The position numbers and the translations under genes are program-made. The notes under the pieces were generated by a model. The model was given only the letters and a program-made list of their open reading frames with translations, made no database searches and had not been told where the DNA came from. Below, one piece after another: positions 26,443 to 35,766 of a DNA stretch of 64,000 bases (position 1 is the stretch's first letter; every line of letters begins with the position of its first letter). The DNA lies in contig NZ_CP026003.1 of NCBI RefSeq assembly GCF_003086795.1, positions 3,212,579 to 3,276,578 on the forward strand, written 5' to 3'. The stretch is from Stenotrophomonas sp. SAU14A_NAIMI4_5 (GTDB taxonomy: Bacteria; Pseudomonadota; Gammaproteobacteria; Xanthomonadales; Xanthomonadaceae).

Positions 26443-27294
26443 TCAGAAGCGGCCTTCCTGGAAATCGACGAAGGCCTGCATCAGTTCCTGCCGGGTGTTC
26501 ATCACGAACGGGCCATGGCGCATGACCGGCTCGCGCAGCGGGCGACCCGCCACCAGGATCAACCGTGCGCCTTCGCGCCCGGCCGACAGGTGCAGCTGCT
26601 CGCCGCCACCCAGCACCGCCAGTTCCTGGCGCGCCACGTCACGCGCGGCATCCTGCTCACCCACCGTCACCCCGCCCTCGAACACGTAGGCGAAGGCGTT
26701 GTGCCCTTCCGGCAGCGTATAGGTCCAGGCGCGGTCCGCGTCCAGGCTGATGTCCAGGTACAGCGGATCGGTGGCCGGCTGCGCGATCGGGCCGACGGTG
26801 CCGTCGACGCTGCCGGCGATCACTTTCACCTGCACGCCCTCGGCCGGCTGCACCACCGGAATGCGCTCGGGCGCGAACTCCTGGTACTTCGGGTCGGTCA
26901 TCTTGTCGCGCGCCGGCAGGTTCACCCACAGCTGGAAACCGCGCATCTGCCCGCTTTCCTGCTCCGGCATTTCCGAATGGACCAGGCCGCGGCCAGCGGT
27001 CATCCACTGCACGCTGCCCGGGGTCAGCAGGCCTTCGTTGCCGTGGTTGTCGCGATGGCGCATGCGCCCGTCCAGCATGTAGGTGACGGTCTCGAAGCCA
27101 CGGTGCGGGTGCTCCGGGAAGCCGGCGATGTAGTCCTCGGCACGGTCGGTACCGAATTCGTCCAGCAGCAGGAACGGATCGAGGTCGGGCAGCGACGGGC
27201 CGCCGATGACACGGGTCAGCCGCACGCCGGCACCGTCGGAGGTGGGCATGCCACGGATGGTGCGCTGCACGCGGACCGGTTCGGGAAGGCTCAT
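26443..27294 (-). CDS. Pirin family protein (copy 2)
   Basis: 283 residues, double cupin. The metal-site pattern is EHPHRGFETVTYMLDG then HRDNHGNEGLLTPGSVQWMTAGRGLVHSEMPE. The start MSLPEPVRVQRTIRG at 27294 has AGGAG 7 nt upstream. It belongs to the pirin-like (YhhW-type) branch, in which quercetin 2,3-dioxygenase activity has been reported; the physiological role is unknown. Divergent from cstA across a 233-bp gap. Confidence 0.9.
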   Translation of the reverse strand: MSLPEPVRVQRTIRGMPTSDGAGVRLTRVIGGPSLPDLDPFLLLDEFGTDRAEDYIAGFPEHPHRGFETVTYMLDGRMRHRDNHGNEGLLTPGSVQWMTAGRGLVHSEMPEQESGQMRGFQLWVNLPARDKMTDPKYQEFAPERIPVVQPAEGVQVKVIAGSVDGTVGPIAQPATDPLYLDISLDADRAWTYTLPEGHNAFAYVFEGGVTVGEQDAARDVARQELAVLGGGEQLHLSAGREGARLILVAGRPLREPVMRHGPFVMNTRQELMQAFVDFQEGRF

Positions 27295-27527
27295 GGCGAC
27301 TCCTGTTGGATGGATGCCAGTGAAGATGGACGCCGCACGCCGCAACGCCAATGGGCGGCGCCGCAACCGATTGTTCCATCGCTGGTGTTCGCCGCGCGTC
27401 ATGTCCGCCGCGCGGCGGCGCCTGCGTTGTGTTCGACCAAAGTACTACCGCAGAAAGGTTCCGTACCGATTGACCGTGCACAGGTCACGCGGGACCCTTT
27501 GAACATCTTTCCGGGAGAGAGCACCTC

Positions 27528-29609
27528 ATGAAAGGGTTTTCCAAAATAGGCTGGGCGGCCCTCGCCCTGCTCGGCGCATTCTGTCTGGGCACCGTGGCCC
27601 TGCGCCGCGGCGAACACATCAACGCATTGTGGATCGTGGTCGCCGCGGTATCGCTGTACCTGGTGGCCTACCGCTTCTACAGCCTGTTCATCGCCGACAA
27701 GGTGATGCAGCTCGATCCGACCCGGGCCACCCCGGCGGTGATCAACAACGATGGCCTGGACTACGTCCCGACCAACAAGCACGTGCTGTTCGGCCACCAC
27801 TTCGCCGCCATCGCCGGTGCAGGCCCGCTGGTCGGCCCGGTGCTGGCCGCGCAGATGGGCTACCTGCCCGGCCTGCTGTGGCTGGTGGTGGGCGTGGTAC
27901 TGGCCGGCGCGGTGCAGGACTTCGTGGTCCTGTTCCTGTCCAGCCGCCGCAACGGCCGTTCGCTGGGTGACCTTGTGCGAGAGGAAATGGGCCAGGTGCC
28001 CGGCACCATCGCCCTGTTCGGCGCCTTCCTGATCATGATCATCATCCTGGCGGTGCTGGCGATGGTGGTGGTCAAGGCGCTGGCCGAAAGCCCCTGGGGC
28101 ATGTTCACGGTGATCGCGACGATGCCCATCGCGATCCTGATGGGCGTGTACATGCGCTACATCCGCCCCGGCAAGATCGGTGAGATTTCGGTGGTCGGCC
28201 TGATCCTGCTGCTGGCCGCGATCTGGTTCGGCGGCAAGGTGGCGGCAGACCCGACCTGGGGCCCGGCGTTCACCTTTACCGGCACCCAGATCACCTGGAT
28301 GCTGATCGGCTATGGTTTCGTCGCCTCGGTGCTGCCGGTGTGGCTGCTGCTGGCCCCGCGCGACTACCTGTCCACCTTCCTGAAGATCGGCACGATCATC
28401 GCCCTGGCCATCGGCATCCTGGTGGTCATGCCAGAACTGAAGATGCCGGCGCTGACCCAGTTCGCCGCCAGCGGCGACGGCCCGGTGTGGAAGGGCGGCA
28501 TGTTCCCGTTCCTGTTCATCACCATCGCCTGCGGCGCGGTGTCCGGCTTCCATGCCCTGATCTCCTCGGGCACCACGCCCAAGCTGCTCGCCAATGAATC
28601 GCACATGCGCTACATCGGCTACGGCGGCATGCTGATGGAATCGTTCGTGGCAGTGATGGCGCTGGTGGCCGCCTCGATCATCGATCCGGGCATCTACTTC
28701 GCGATGAACAGCCCGGCGGCGGTGATCGGTGCCGATGCGGCCTCGGCGGCGCACTTCATCACCAACACCTGGGGCTTCACCATCAGCCCGGAACAGCTGA
28801 CCGCCACGGCGGCGGCCATCGGTGAACCGACCATCCTGCATCGCGCCGGTGGCGCACCGACGCTGGCGGTGGGTATCGCGCAGATCCTGCACGAAGCGAT
28901 CCCGAGCAGCAGCGACGCGATGATGGCCTTCTGGTACCACTTCGCGATCCTGTTCGAAGCGCTGTTCATCCTGACCGCGGTCGATGCCGGTACCCGTGCC
29001 GGTCGCTTCATGCTGCAGGACCTGCTGGGCAACTTCATTCCGGCGCTGAAGAAGACCGAGTCGTGGACGGCCAACATCATCGGCACTGCCGGCTGCGTGG
29101 CGCTGTGGGGTTACCTGCTGTACACCGGCGTGGTCGATCCGTTCGGCGGCATCCAGACGCTGTGGCCGCTGTTCGGCATCTCCAACCAGATGCTGGCCGG
29201 TATCGCGCTGATGCTGGGCACGGTGGTGCTGTTCAAGATGAAGCGTGACCGCTACGCGTGGGTGACCGCGGTTCCGGCCGTGTGGCTGCTGATCTGCACC
29301 ACCTACGCCGGCTTCATCAAGATCTTCGACAGCAACCCGGCGCAGGGCTTCCTGGCCCAGGCGCACAAGTACCAGGCGGCAATCGCCAGCGACACGATCA
29401 CCGCACCGGCCAAGTCGGTGGCGCAGATGCAGCAGATCGTGGTCAATGCCTACGTCAACACCAGCCTGACCGCGCTGTTCCTGCTGGTGGTGGGTGCGGT
29501 GCTGGTGTACTCGATCAAGACCATCCTGGCGGCCCGCCGCAATCCGCAGCGCAGCGACCGCGAGACCCCGTACGTGGCGCTGAAGCCGCACGAAATGGTG
29601 GATCTGTAA
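27528..29609 (+). CDS. cstA: Carbon starvation protein CstA
   Basis: A 693-residue inner-membrane protein with about 16-18 predicted membrane helices. Conserved CstA segments include [26 protein letters not shown] near the N-terminus and [11 protein letters not shown] in the middle. Family members import peptides and, in E. coli, pyruvate when carbon is scarce. The start follows GGGAGAG. It shares one base with the small gene that follows (TAATG), so the pair is coupled, as with cstA-ybdD in enterics. Confidence 0.95.
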   Translation: MKGFSKIGWAALALLGAFCLGTVALRRGEHINALWIVVAAVSLYLVAYRFYSLFIADKVMQLDPTRATPAVINNDGLDYVPTNKHVLFGHHFAAIAGAGPLVGPVLAAQMGYLPGLLWLVVGVVLAGAVQDFVVLFLSSRRNGRSLGDLVREEMGQVPGTIALFGAFLIMIIILAVLAMVVVKALAESPWGMFTVIATMPIAILMGVYMRYIRPGKIGEISVVGLILLLAAIWFGGKVAADPTWGPAFTFTGTQITWMLIGYGFVASVLPVWLLLAPRDYLSTFLKIGTIIALAIGILVVMPELKMPALTQFAASGDGPVWKGGMFPFLFITIACGAVSGFHALISSGTTPKLLANESHMRYIGYGGMLMESFVAVMALVAASIIDPGIYFAMNSPAAVIGADAASAAHFITNTWGFTISPEQLTATAAAIGEPTILHRAGGAPTLAVGIAQILHEAIPSSSDAMMAFWYHFAILFEALFILTAVDAGTRAGRFMLQDLLGNFIPALKKTESWTANIIGTAGCVALWGYLLYTGVVDPFGGIQTLWPLFGISNQMLAGIALMLGTVVLFKMKRDRYAWVTAVPAVWLLICTTYAGFIKIFDSNPAQGFLAQAHKYQAAIASDTITAPAKSVAQMQQIVVNAYVNTSLTALFLLVVGAVLVYSIKTILAARRNPQRSDRETPYVALKPHEMVDL

Positions 29610-29833
29610 TGAGCACGCAACTGGTTCCCGTCGGCCAGTACCAGACGCACCGCCGCATCTGGCGGCGCCTGGTGCAGACCGCACGGCTGTGCTGTGGGAT
29701 TCCTGATTACGACAACTACGTCCGGCACATGCTGGAGAAGCATCCGGATCAGGAACCGATGGACTACAAGACGTTCTTCCGCGAACGGCAGGAAGCGCGC
29801 TACGGCGGTCGCAACGGCGGTCGCTGCTGCTGA
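29609..29833 (+). CDS. YbdD/YjiX family small protein
   Basis: 74 residues, containing the family core [40 protein letters not shown]. These short soluble proteins always accompany CstA/BtsT-type carriers and in E. coli are needed for full pyruvate uptake. The ATG overlaps the cstA stop by one base. Confidence 0.93.
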   Translation: MSTQLVPVGQYQTHRRIWRRLVQTARLCCGIPDYDNYVRHMLEKHPDQEPMDYKTFFRERQEARYGGRNGGRCC

Positions 29834-29937
29834 GGTGTTTGGGTGGGTGCCGGGCTTGCAGCCCGGCGCCCGCCGATTCAACAGCAAATGCAACTGCAAC
29901 TGCAAGAGCGTCGGCTCTGGGTTTCTGTTTGTTTGGC

Positions 29938-30035
29938 GGGGCGGTGTGGGTGGGCAGGACACGCCGTAAACCCATCCCTGGGGGCTCGTAGGCGCCATCC
30001 ATGGCGCCTGCGGTCCTGCCCACCCACACCGCCCC
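29938..30035 (+). repeat. Nested palindrome, type B arms (copy 2)
   Basis: Perfect 23-bp arms (29938-29960, with GGGTGGGCAGGAC, and 30013-30035) around the shared core. Compared with copy 1 the arm changes from CTTGC to TGGGC, and the opposite arm changes to match. Confidence 0.9.
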
Positions 30036-30072
30036 ACCTCTGACAGGTTGCCGGTGACGGCGAGACACATGC

Positions 30073-30113
30073 GGGGTCAGATCCGTTTTCCGAAGGGAAA
30101 CGGATCTGACCCC
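30073..30113. terminator. 16-bp-stem hairpin of the GGGGTC...GACCCC family
   Basis: Arms GGGGTCAGATCCGTTT and AAACGGATCTGACCCC with a 9-nt loop, followed by ATTTTGTTT on the plus strand. A likely transcription terminator for cstA; the T/A-flanked stem could act from both sides. Confidence 0.65.
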
Positions 30114-30210
30114 ATTTTGTTTGTCGATATCTGACAGAAAAATCGTGCCGACCAACGGTCGGCACCCACCAACAGCCGCCGTTGCCAACAGCCGCGTGAA
30201 CCTGTCGAAG

Positions 30211-30311
30211 GCGGGGCACTGTGGGTTTGCGGGGTGTGAGCCGCATGGATGCGGCGACCAAGCCCCCATGGACGGGTTTACGGCGTCCCCCTCAACCGGA
30301 CCCACCCCGCC
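30211..30311 (-). repeat. Chimeric nested palindrome (type A left arm, type C right arm)
   Basis: The left arm (30211-30234) is the type A sequence and the right arm (30287-30311) is the type C sequence, so the outer stem cannot pair as it does in other copies. The core between them is the ordinary type A core in reverse orientation, including the uninterrupted CCATGGACGGG site. Confidence 0.9.
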
Positions 30312-30403
30312 ATCCCACGGAATGCCGCTTCGGCTCTTGATCTTGAGGTTGCCGGCCAGCGGCCGGCACTACCAGCAGGTGCAGGGCTGCAAGCCCTGCT
30401 GCC

Positions 30404-31549
30404 CTACTCCACCAGGGTGATGGGCGTGAGGGTGACCTTGGCGTTGTTGGCCGCCCCCATGCGATCGGTGTACGCCTGCCCACGCTGCAGCAGGTAGAAG
30501 CTGTCCAGGTAATCGATGTCGTTGGCGAACCAGGACGTCGGCATCGCCTTGAGGATCGCACCTGCGATGTCGGCGATCACCGCATACTCCGGCGCGAACG
30601 CGCCCAGCGCGGTTTTCACGCCCGTGGTCAGGGCCACCAGCAGCTCCTGGTAGTTGGTGTCGCCGTCATCCTCGAACAACTGCACGTTGGCCGCGTTGAA
30701 CCGGTAGTTGCCCCAGATCACCAGCGCCTGCTGCGGGGTGTAATCGGTGTTGTCATAGTCCAGGTACGGCATGTCGACCGTGACCATCTCCGGCTCGGCC
30801 GTGTCGACCTGCAGGCCGGAAACGACAGCGAAAACCTCCGCCGCGCCCAAGGCCCACGGCTCCTGGTCATCGGCCAGGCGGATGCGGTCCAGCCGGGTGA
30901 TGTCCAATGAAGCGCTGGCACCATTGGCGGCGATGCTGATGCGCTCGGGCGACTGCAGGCCCCGTGCGCGCAGCCCGGCGTTGACCAGGGCCATGCCCTC
31001 GGCCACCGAGCGGCGGGTGTCGACATCGACGATCAGCACGGGGAAATCCGGGGCCTGCTTCGCATCCAGCACATGTGCACGGCCCTGGGCATCGTAGGCG
31101 GTCAGCGTGGTCCAGTCGCGGTCATTGCCGCGCGGCAGGCTGGCCACCCACAACTGGCGCGGCGCGACGGCATCCAGCGACATGCCCTCGGGCACGTAGG
31201 CACGCAGCTGCAGCAGCGCCGGCCCCTGCTCCGGCAGGCCCTTGCGCAGCCGCAGCTGGCCGTCCTGGCGGGCCAGGCTGCTGCTGGCCAGCGTGCGCGC
31301 CTGCGGATCGAACCGCGTCATCACCTGCTGCAGCGCCACGCCGCGCTCCGGCGCCGCGCGGAGCGCTGAGCGCGCGGCGTCGGCGAAGCCCGGTTGCGCG
31401 ATCAGCGCTGCGACATCGCGCGCACTGGCATCGGTGATCGCCTGCACATCGCCGGGCCCCGCCTGCAGCGGGCCCTGCGCCAGCACCGAAGCGCTACCCA
31501 GCATCAGCGCAAGCAGCGCCGATGCACGAAACATCCATTGATTCGTCAT
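30404..31549 (-). CDS. Secreted protein, possibly DUF3103 family
   Basis: 381 residues. The signal peptide (MTNQWMFRASALLALMLGSASVLAQ) cleaves around ASVLAQ. The mature protein has an N-terminal helical region (ARDVAALIAQPGFADAARSALR) and a large beta-rich domain with acidic, possibly Ca-binding stretches (PYLDYDNTDYTPQQ, FEDDGDTNYQ). Overall layout recalls the poorly known DUF3103 secreted family; I am not certain. The ATG at 31549 is preferred over one six bases upstream because AGG lies 7 nt before it. Monocistronic, convergent with ybdD. Confidence 0.72.
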   Translation of the reverse strand: MTNQWMFRASALLALMLGSASVLAQGPLQAGPGDVQAITDASARDVAALIAQPGFADAARSALRAAPERGVALQQVMTRFDPQARTLASSSLARQDGQLRLRKGLPEQGPALLQLRAYVPEGMSLDAVAPRQLWVASLPRGNDRDWTTLTAYDAQGRAHVLDAKQAPDFPVLIVDVDTRRSVAEGMALVNAGLRARGLQSPERISIAANGASASLDITRLDRIRLADDQEPWALGAAEVFAVVSGLQVDTAEPEMVTVDMPYLDYDNTDYTPQQALVIWGNYRFNAANVQLFEDDGDTNYQELLVALTTGVKTALGAFAPEYAVIADIAGAILKAMPTSWFANDIDYLDSFYLLQRGQAYTDRMGAANNAKVTLTPITLVE

Positions 31550-31750
31550 GAACATACCTGTCGGGAAAGCTGGCAGCCGCCAGCGGAGGCTGCGCCGCGA
31601 GCCCCCTGCTTCCCCACGCGACGCATGCCGCCACGCTACGTGGCACGCGCCCCACATTCCGTTATCCGCCGCACAGTTCCGGCAGCGGCAGGCACATGCG
31701 TCAGGCCGTGCAGCCGCCGAACACGGGCTCAGCGCTGCAGCGCCGCGTGA

Positions 31751-33001
31751 TCAGGCGTTGGCCATCCACTTCAGGATCAAGCCGGTGACATAGGCCAGGC
31801 CGGTACCGGTGGCGTAGCCCACCGTGCCCAGCAGCACGCCCACTGGCGCCAGCGAAGGATGGAACGCCGCCGCCACCACCGGTGCCGACGCCGCTGCACC
31901 GATGTTGCCCTGCGAGCCGATGGCGAAGAAGAACAGCGGCGCACGCAGCAGCTTGGCCACCACCCACAGCACCAGCACGTGCGTTGCCATCCAGATCGCG
32001 CCGAGCAGGAACAGCCACGGCCGGTCCAGAAGCGACAGCAGATTCATCTGCATGCCGATGCAGGCGATCAGGAAATACAGGAAGAGCGTGCCCAGGCGCG
32101 AGGCACCGGCGGCTTCCAGGCGGCGCGCGCGGGTGAAGCTCAGGCCCAGGCCCATCGCGGTGGACAGCAGGATGACCCAGACGAACTGGCTGTCCAGGCT
32201 GAACTGGCTGGCCCAGCTGACGTTGGCCTTGAACCAGCCCGCCAGCGGCGCCGCGATCGCATGGGCCAAGCCGACGCCGCCCAGCGCCACGCCGACGATG
32301 ATCATCAGGTCGGTCATGCTGGGAATACGGGCGTTCTGTGCGTCGTAGGCGCTGATGCGCGCCTTCATTTCATCGATGGCGCGGGTGTCGGCGCCGTTGC
32401 GGGTATCGATCTGCTGCGCACGGTTGGCCAGGAACAGCAGGATGGCCATCCACAGGCTGGCACAGGCCACGTCGACCACCGCGAACTGGCCGAACGTGGT
32501 GGCATCGACGCCAAATACCTCGCGCATGGCCACCATGTTGGCACCCCCACCGATCCAGCTGCCGGCCAGCGCGGCCATGCCGGCCCAGGTATCACCGGCC
32601 ACCGTTTCCGGGTGGATCAGCTTCATCACCTGGAAGGAGACGATGGCACCGAGCATGATGCCGGCGGTACCGGCGCAGAACACCACGAGCAGTTTCGGGC
32701 CGAGCTTGGCGATGCCCTTCAGGTCGATCGACAGGGTCAGCAGGACCAGCGCGGCCGGCAGCAGCACGTCGCGGGCCACCGGGTTGTACAGCGCGGTGTT
32801 GTGGCCATCGATGACACCGGCGGTGTTGTAGATGGCGGGGATGAAGTAGCACAGCAGCAGCGCCGGCACCCAGGCGAAGATCTTCTTCAGCAGCGGGGTC
32901 GGGCCACTGGCGGCCCAGAAGATCAGGGCAAGGGTGGCGGCAATCAGGCCGAGGCCCACGATGTCGTTGCTGATCAGGGCAGTAGCGGGTTCGGTCGGCA
33001 T
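31751..33001 (-). CDS. DUF819 family membrane protein
   Basis: 416 residues with about 10-12 hydrophobic helices and an internal two-fold look. Family-like motifs are [18 protein letters not shown] in the first half and [20 protein letters not shown] in the second, both glycine-rich loops typical of carriers. The DUF819 (YjcL) family is uncharacterised but is grouped with CPA/AT-type secondary transporters. The start at [15 protein letters not shown] leaves a short periplasmic N-terminus. Stands alone; substrate unknown. Confidence 0.87.
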   Translation of the reverse strand: MPTEPATALISNDIVGLGLIAATLALIFWAASGPTPLLKKIFAWVPALLLCYFIPAIYNTAGVIDGHNTALYNPVARDVLLPAALVLLTLSIDLKGIAKLGPKLLVVFCAGTAGIMLGAIVSFQVMKLIHPETVAGDTWAGMAALAGSWIGGGANMVAMREVFGVDATTFGQFAVVDVACASLWMAILLFLANRAQQIDTRNGADTRAIDEMKARISAYDAQNARIPSMTDLMIIVGVALGGVGLAHAIAAPLAGWFKANVSWASQFSLDSQFVWVILLSTAMGLGLSFTRARRLEAAGASRLGTLFLYFLIACIGMQMNLLSLLDRPWLFLLGAIWMATHVLVLWVVAKLLRAPLFFFAIGSQGNIGAAASAPVVAAAFHPSLAPVGVLLGTVGYATGTGLAYVTGLILKWMANA

Positions 33002-33181
33002 GGGATCCTCTGTCGATCGAAAGAGCGGAAAAAAAACGCCGCAGGATGCGGCGCTGCCCGAGGTTAACATCGCCTTCACGCCGGGTCATGCTGCGCTGCT
33101 TGCTGCGGCTCCACGACCTGCGCAGAATTGCCCCATCCCCGACGTTCCATCGCCACCGGCACACCGCCATCGGCGCAGGTC

Positions 33182-33571
33182 ATGCAACTGGGTGCTTTCT
33201 CGGTCAGCCTGTCAGTGAAGGATCTGGCGGCCTCGCGCGGGTTCTACGAAGCACTGGGCTTCGTGGTGACCGGCGGTGATGCCGCACGCAACTGGCTGGT
33301 GCTGCGCAATGGCGGCATCGTCATCGGCCTGTTCCAGGGCATGTTCGAAGGCAATCTGCTGACCTTCAACCCGGGCTGGGACCAGTTCCGGCAGGAGCTG
33401 GGCGAGTTCCAGGATGTGCGCGAGCTGCAGGAGGCGCTGGATGCGCAGGGCATCGAGCTGACCACGCGCACCGATCCGGACGGACAGGGCACGGGGTATC
33501 TGCAGCTGGCCGATCCCGACGGTAACGTGATCCTGATCGACCAGCACGTGGAGCGCCCGAAGGGGCGGTGA
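33182..33571 (+). CDS. VOC (glyoxalase/bleomycin resistance) family protein
   Basis: A 129-residue single VOC domain beginning [27 protein letters not shown], with the usual second beta-alpha unit ending [14 protein letters not shown] (metal-binding Glu/His region). Members include glyoxalases, dioxygenases and resistance proteins; this subgroup has no assigned substrate. The start at 33182 gives the canonical domain start. The gene is divergent from the DUF819 gene. Confidence 0.87.
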   Translation: MQLGAFSVSLSVKDLAASRGFYEALGFVVTGGDAARNWLVLRNGGIVIGLFQGMFEGNLLTFNPGWDQFRQELGEFQDVRELQEALDAQGIELTTRTDPDGQGTGYLQLADPDGNVILIDQHVERPKGR

Positions 33572-33583
33572 TTGCTCTGGCAG

Positions 33584-33668
33584 GCGTCGACCTTGGTCGA
33601 CGGAAAGCGTGCCAACCAAGGTTGGCACCTACCAGGGTGATGACGTGCCAACCAAGGTTGGCATCTAC
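33584..33668 (-). repeat. Cluster of GTAG-type REPs
   Basis: Three palindromes: GTCGACCTTGGTCGAC (33586), GTGCCAACCAAGGTTGGCAC...CTAC (33609-33632) and GTGCCAACCAAGGTTGGCAT...CTAC (33645-33668). The last two are near-identical and on the minus strand begin GTAGGTGCC and GTAGATGCC. Confidence 0.85.
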
Positions 33669-33680
33669 CAGGGCGGTAGG

Positions 33681-34967
33681 TCAGCCGGGACGCGATGCGC
33701 CGAAGTCGAGGGTGACCAGGGTGCCGCGCGGCTCGACGGGCTGCAGGTGCAGGGTCCAGCGCAGGTGCTCGCACAGGCGGGCGATCAGGTCCAGGCCGAT
33801 GCCGCCGCGGTCGGCGCGTTCGCCACGGGCCATGCGCGCGTGGATGGCGGCGATCTCTTCCGGTGCCATGCCATGGCCCGGGTCCTGCAGGGTCAGCATC
33901 GCCTGCGCGCTCAGCCGCAGTTCGATGTGGCCCCGTCCGCTGTTTTCGATGGCATTGCGCAGCAGGTTGCCGATCGCGGCCTGCACCACGGCCAGCGGCG
34001 CGACGATGTCCACCGGTGCGGCCTGGATGCCGATGCTCAGGTCCTTGTCACCCAGCAGGTGGCGATGGTCGTCGACGATCTCCGGCAGCAACTGGTCCAG
34101 CGCGATGCGCTCGGCGCGCGCGGCCAGCCGGGCCGGATCGCGGGCCAGCACCAGCAGCAGCTCGATCAGCTGCTCCACGCCTTGCGCGGTACGCAGCACG
34201 CGCTGCATCTGCTGGCGCGCGCGTTCGGGCAGCCCCGGTTGCTCCAGCGCCAGCTCGGCCGCACCGGTGATCACCGCGATCGGCGTGCGCAGTTCGTGGC
34301 TGGCGGTACTGATGAACACCCGCTCGCGCTCGACAAACTGCTCGTTGCGGTCCAGGTAATCGTTGAGCGCGTCGGCAATCGTGTGCAGTTCCGAACTGCC
34401 GCGCGGATCGACGTCGACGCGCTGGCCCTGCTCGCCCGGCCGCAGCGCACCGATGTGCTGGGCCAGCAGGCTCAGCGGGCGTACCACGCGTTCCATGCCG
34501 AACGAGGCCATCAGCACGGTGACGAACACCATGATGATGCCGGCCAGCATCACCCAGCGCGTGGCGAACTGTTCGAGGTCGTGGAAGTCGGAGATGTCCA
34601 GCGCCAGCGCGACCCGCCCCATCGTGCCGGTGTCGCGCACCATCACCGCCGTCTCGCGCTCACCCACCATCACCCCGTCATGCAGGCCCGGGTGCAGGTC
34701 GCGCAGGGTTTCCGGCATGTTCGCTTCGTCGAAGCGGTACAGGCTGAGGGTGTCCGAATCCTGCCAGTGGTACTGCGGTTCGTGCTCGGTGTGCTCGACG
34801 ATGCTGTCCAGCTCGGAATTGAGCAGCGCGCGCCAGGCGGCATGCTCGGCATGCTCGTGCACGTAGTTGCCCACGCTGAACACCGCCAGCGAAATCAGCG
34901 CCAGGTAGCCCAGCAGCCAGCCGATCACACGCCGGTACAGCGGGCCCGGCTTAGGCGCTTTCTTCAT
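33681..34967 (-). CDS. Sensor histidine kinase (ColS/PmrB-like)
   Basis: 428 residues. Two membrane helices (about 13-33 and 135-155) flank a roughly 100-residue periplasmic sensor rich in Glu/His (EHAEHAAW...VEHTEHEPQYHWQDSD). A HAMP linker leads to the H-box STASHELRTPIAV, N-box NLLRNAIENS, G1 DPGHGM and G2 GGIGLDLIA. It phosphorylates the regulator encoded directly upstream; the ATG at 34967 overlaps that gene by 17 bp. The acidic/His-rich sensor suggests metal or cationic-peptide sensing. Naming as ColS-like is inferred from the adjacent lipid A-type modification genes. Confidence 0.88.
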   Translation of the reverse strand: MKKAPKPGPLYRRVIGWLLGYLALISLAVFSVGNYVHEHAEHAAWRALLNSELDSIVEHTEHEPQYHWQDSDTLSLYRFDEANMPETLRDLHPGLHDGVMVGERETAVMVRDTGTMGRVALALDISDFHDLEQFATRWVMLAGIIMVFVTVLMASFGMERVVRPLSLLAQHIGALRPGEQGQRVDVDPRGSSELHTIADALNDYLDRNEQFVERERVFISTASHELRTPIAVITGAAELALEQPGLPERARQQMQRVLRTAQGVEQLIELLLVLARDPARLAARAERIALDQLLPEIVDDHRHLLGDKDLSIGIQAAPVDIVAPLAVVQAAIGNLLRNAIENSGRGHIELRLSAQAMLTLQDPGHGMAPEEIAAIHARMARGERADRGGIGLDLIARLCEHLRWTLHLQPVEPRGTLVTLDFGASRPG

Positions 34968-35661
34968 CGCTTCCACTGCCTGCACTGCCACTGGCCGCCA
35001 ACCGGTAGCCGACGCGCGGCAGGGTATGGATCAGCTTGTCGTTGAAGGGGCCATCCACGCTGCGGCGCAGTTCGTAGACGTGTGAACGCAGCAGGTCGCC
35101 ATCCGGCGGCTCGTCGCCCCACAGGGCGAACTCCAGCTGCTGGCGGGTGACCGCGCCCGGGCTGGCCCGCATCAGCACTTCCAGCAGCTTGCGGCAGGCC
35201 GGGTAGAGATGCAGCGCCTGGCCGCCACGCTGGGCTTCCAGGGTCGCCAGGTCCAGCACCAGGTCGGCCACCTGCAGGCGCTTGCGCGGGTTGCGCCCCT
35301 GCGCGCGCGTCAGCAGGGCTTCCAGCCGCACCTCCAGCTCGGGCAGGGCGAAGGGCTTGGTCAGGTAGTCATCCGCACCGGCGCGGAAGCCGGCAATCTT
35401 GTCCGGCAGCTCGTCGCGGGCGGTCAGCATGATCACCGGCACTTCCGAACCCTGGTCCGTACGCAGGCGGCGCAGCACTTCCGGCCCTTCCATGCGCGGC
35501 AGCATCCAGTCCAGGATCACCGCGTCGTAAGGGTGGCTGGCGGCCAGGTGCAGGCCGGTGATGCCATCGGGGGCCACGTCGAGGACGTGCCCGCGCGACT
35601 CGAAATAGTCGAACAGGTTGGCCACCAACTGGCGGTTGTCCTCGATCACCAACAGGCGCAT
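34951..35661 (-). CDS. OmpR-family response regulator (ColR/PmrA-like)
   Basis: 236 residues. The receiver (MRLLVIEDNRQLV; phospho-Asp in AVILDWMLPRMEG; LTAR; DDYLTKPFALPELEVR) is joined to a C-terminal winged helix (HLYPACRKLLEVLMRASPGAVTRQQLEFALWGDEPPD...HVYELRRSVD...IHTLPRVGYRL). First gene of the pair with the kinase. It is divergent, across about 105 bp, from an ArnT-like/PAP2/EptA cluster that it plausibly controls. Start at MRLLVIED; an upstream ATG at 35691 is possible but non-conserved. Confidence 0.9.
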   Translation of the reverse strand: MRLLVIEDNRQLVANLFDYFESRGHVLDVAPDGITGLHLAASHPYDAVILDWMLPRMEGPEVLRRLRTDQGSEVPVIMLTARDELPDKIAGFRAGADDYLTKPFALPELEVRLEALLTRAQGRNPRKRLQVADLVLDLATLEAQRGGQALHLYPACRKLLEVLMRASPGAVTRQQLEFALWGDEPPDGDLLRSHVYELRRSVDGPFNDKLIHTLPRVGYRLAASGSAGSGSDEESA

Positions 35662-35766
35662 GCACGGAATGTCCACGGAAGTTCGTACCATGGTAGCGCT
35701 GACCATGTCGGAATGCGGTCGCCCTGCGCCCGCCTCCGACGCCTTTCCCACGCCCTGTTTCCGACA

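Larger units (their letters stand above)
29849..30403. repeat. Composite repeat region after cstA
   Basis: A 570-bp gap between convergent genes. In order: a GC hairpin GCCGGGCTTGCAGCCCGGC (29849-29867), a type B nested palindrome (29938-30035), a 16-bp-arm hairpin of the GGGGTC...GACCCC family (30073-30113), the motif TCGATATCTGACAGA (30124-30138), a GTAG-like hairpin GTGCCGACCAACGGTCGGCAC (about 30147), a chimeric nested palindrome (30211-30311), a GTAG REP (30350-30372) and the mirror hairpin CAGGTGCAGGGCTGCAAG (30376-30399). No coding sequence seen. Confidence 0.85.

Noticed and set aside
27399..30305. 968-aa open frame on the minus strand opposite cstA
   Set aside because: It is the antisense shadow of cstA; the translation is His/Gln/Arg-rich low-complexity typical of reversed high-GC codons, and it runs through the repeat region.
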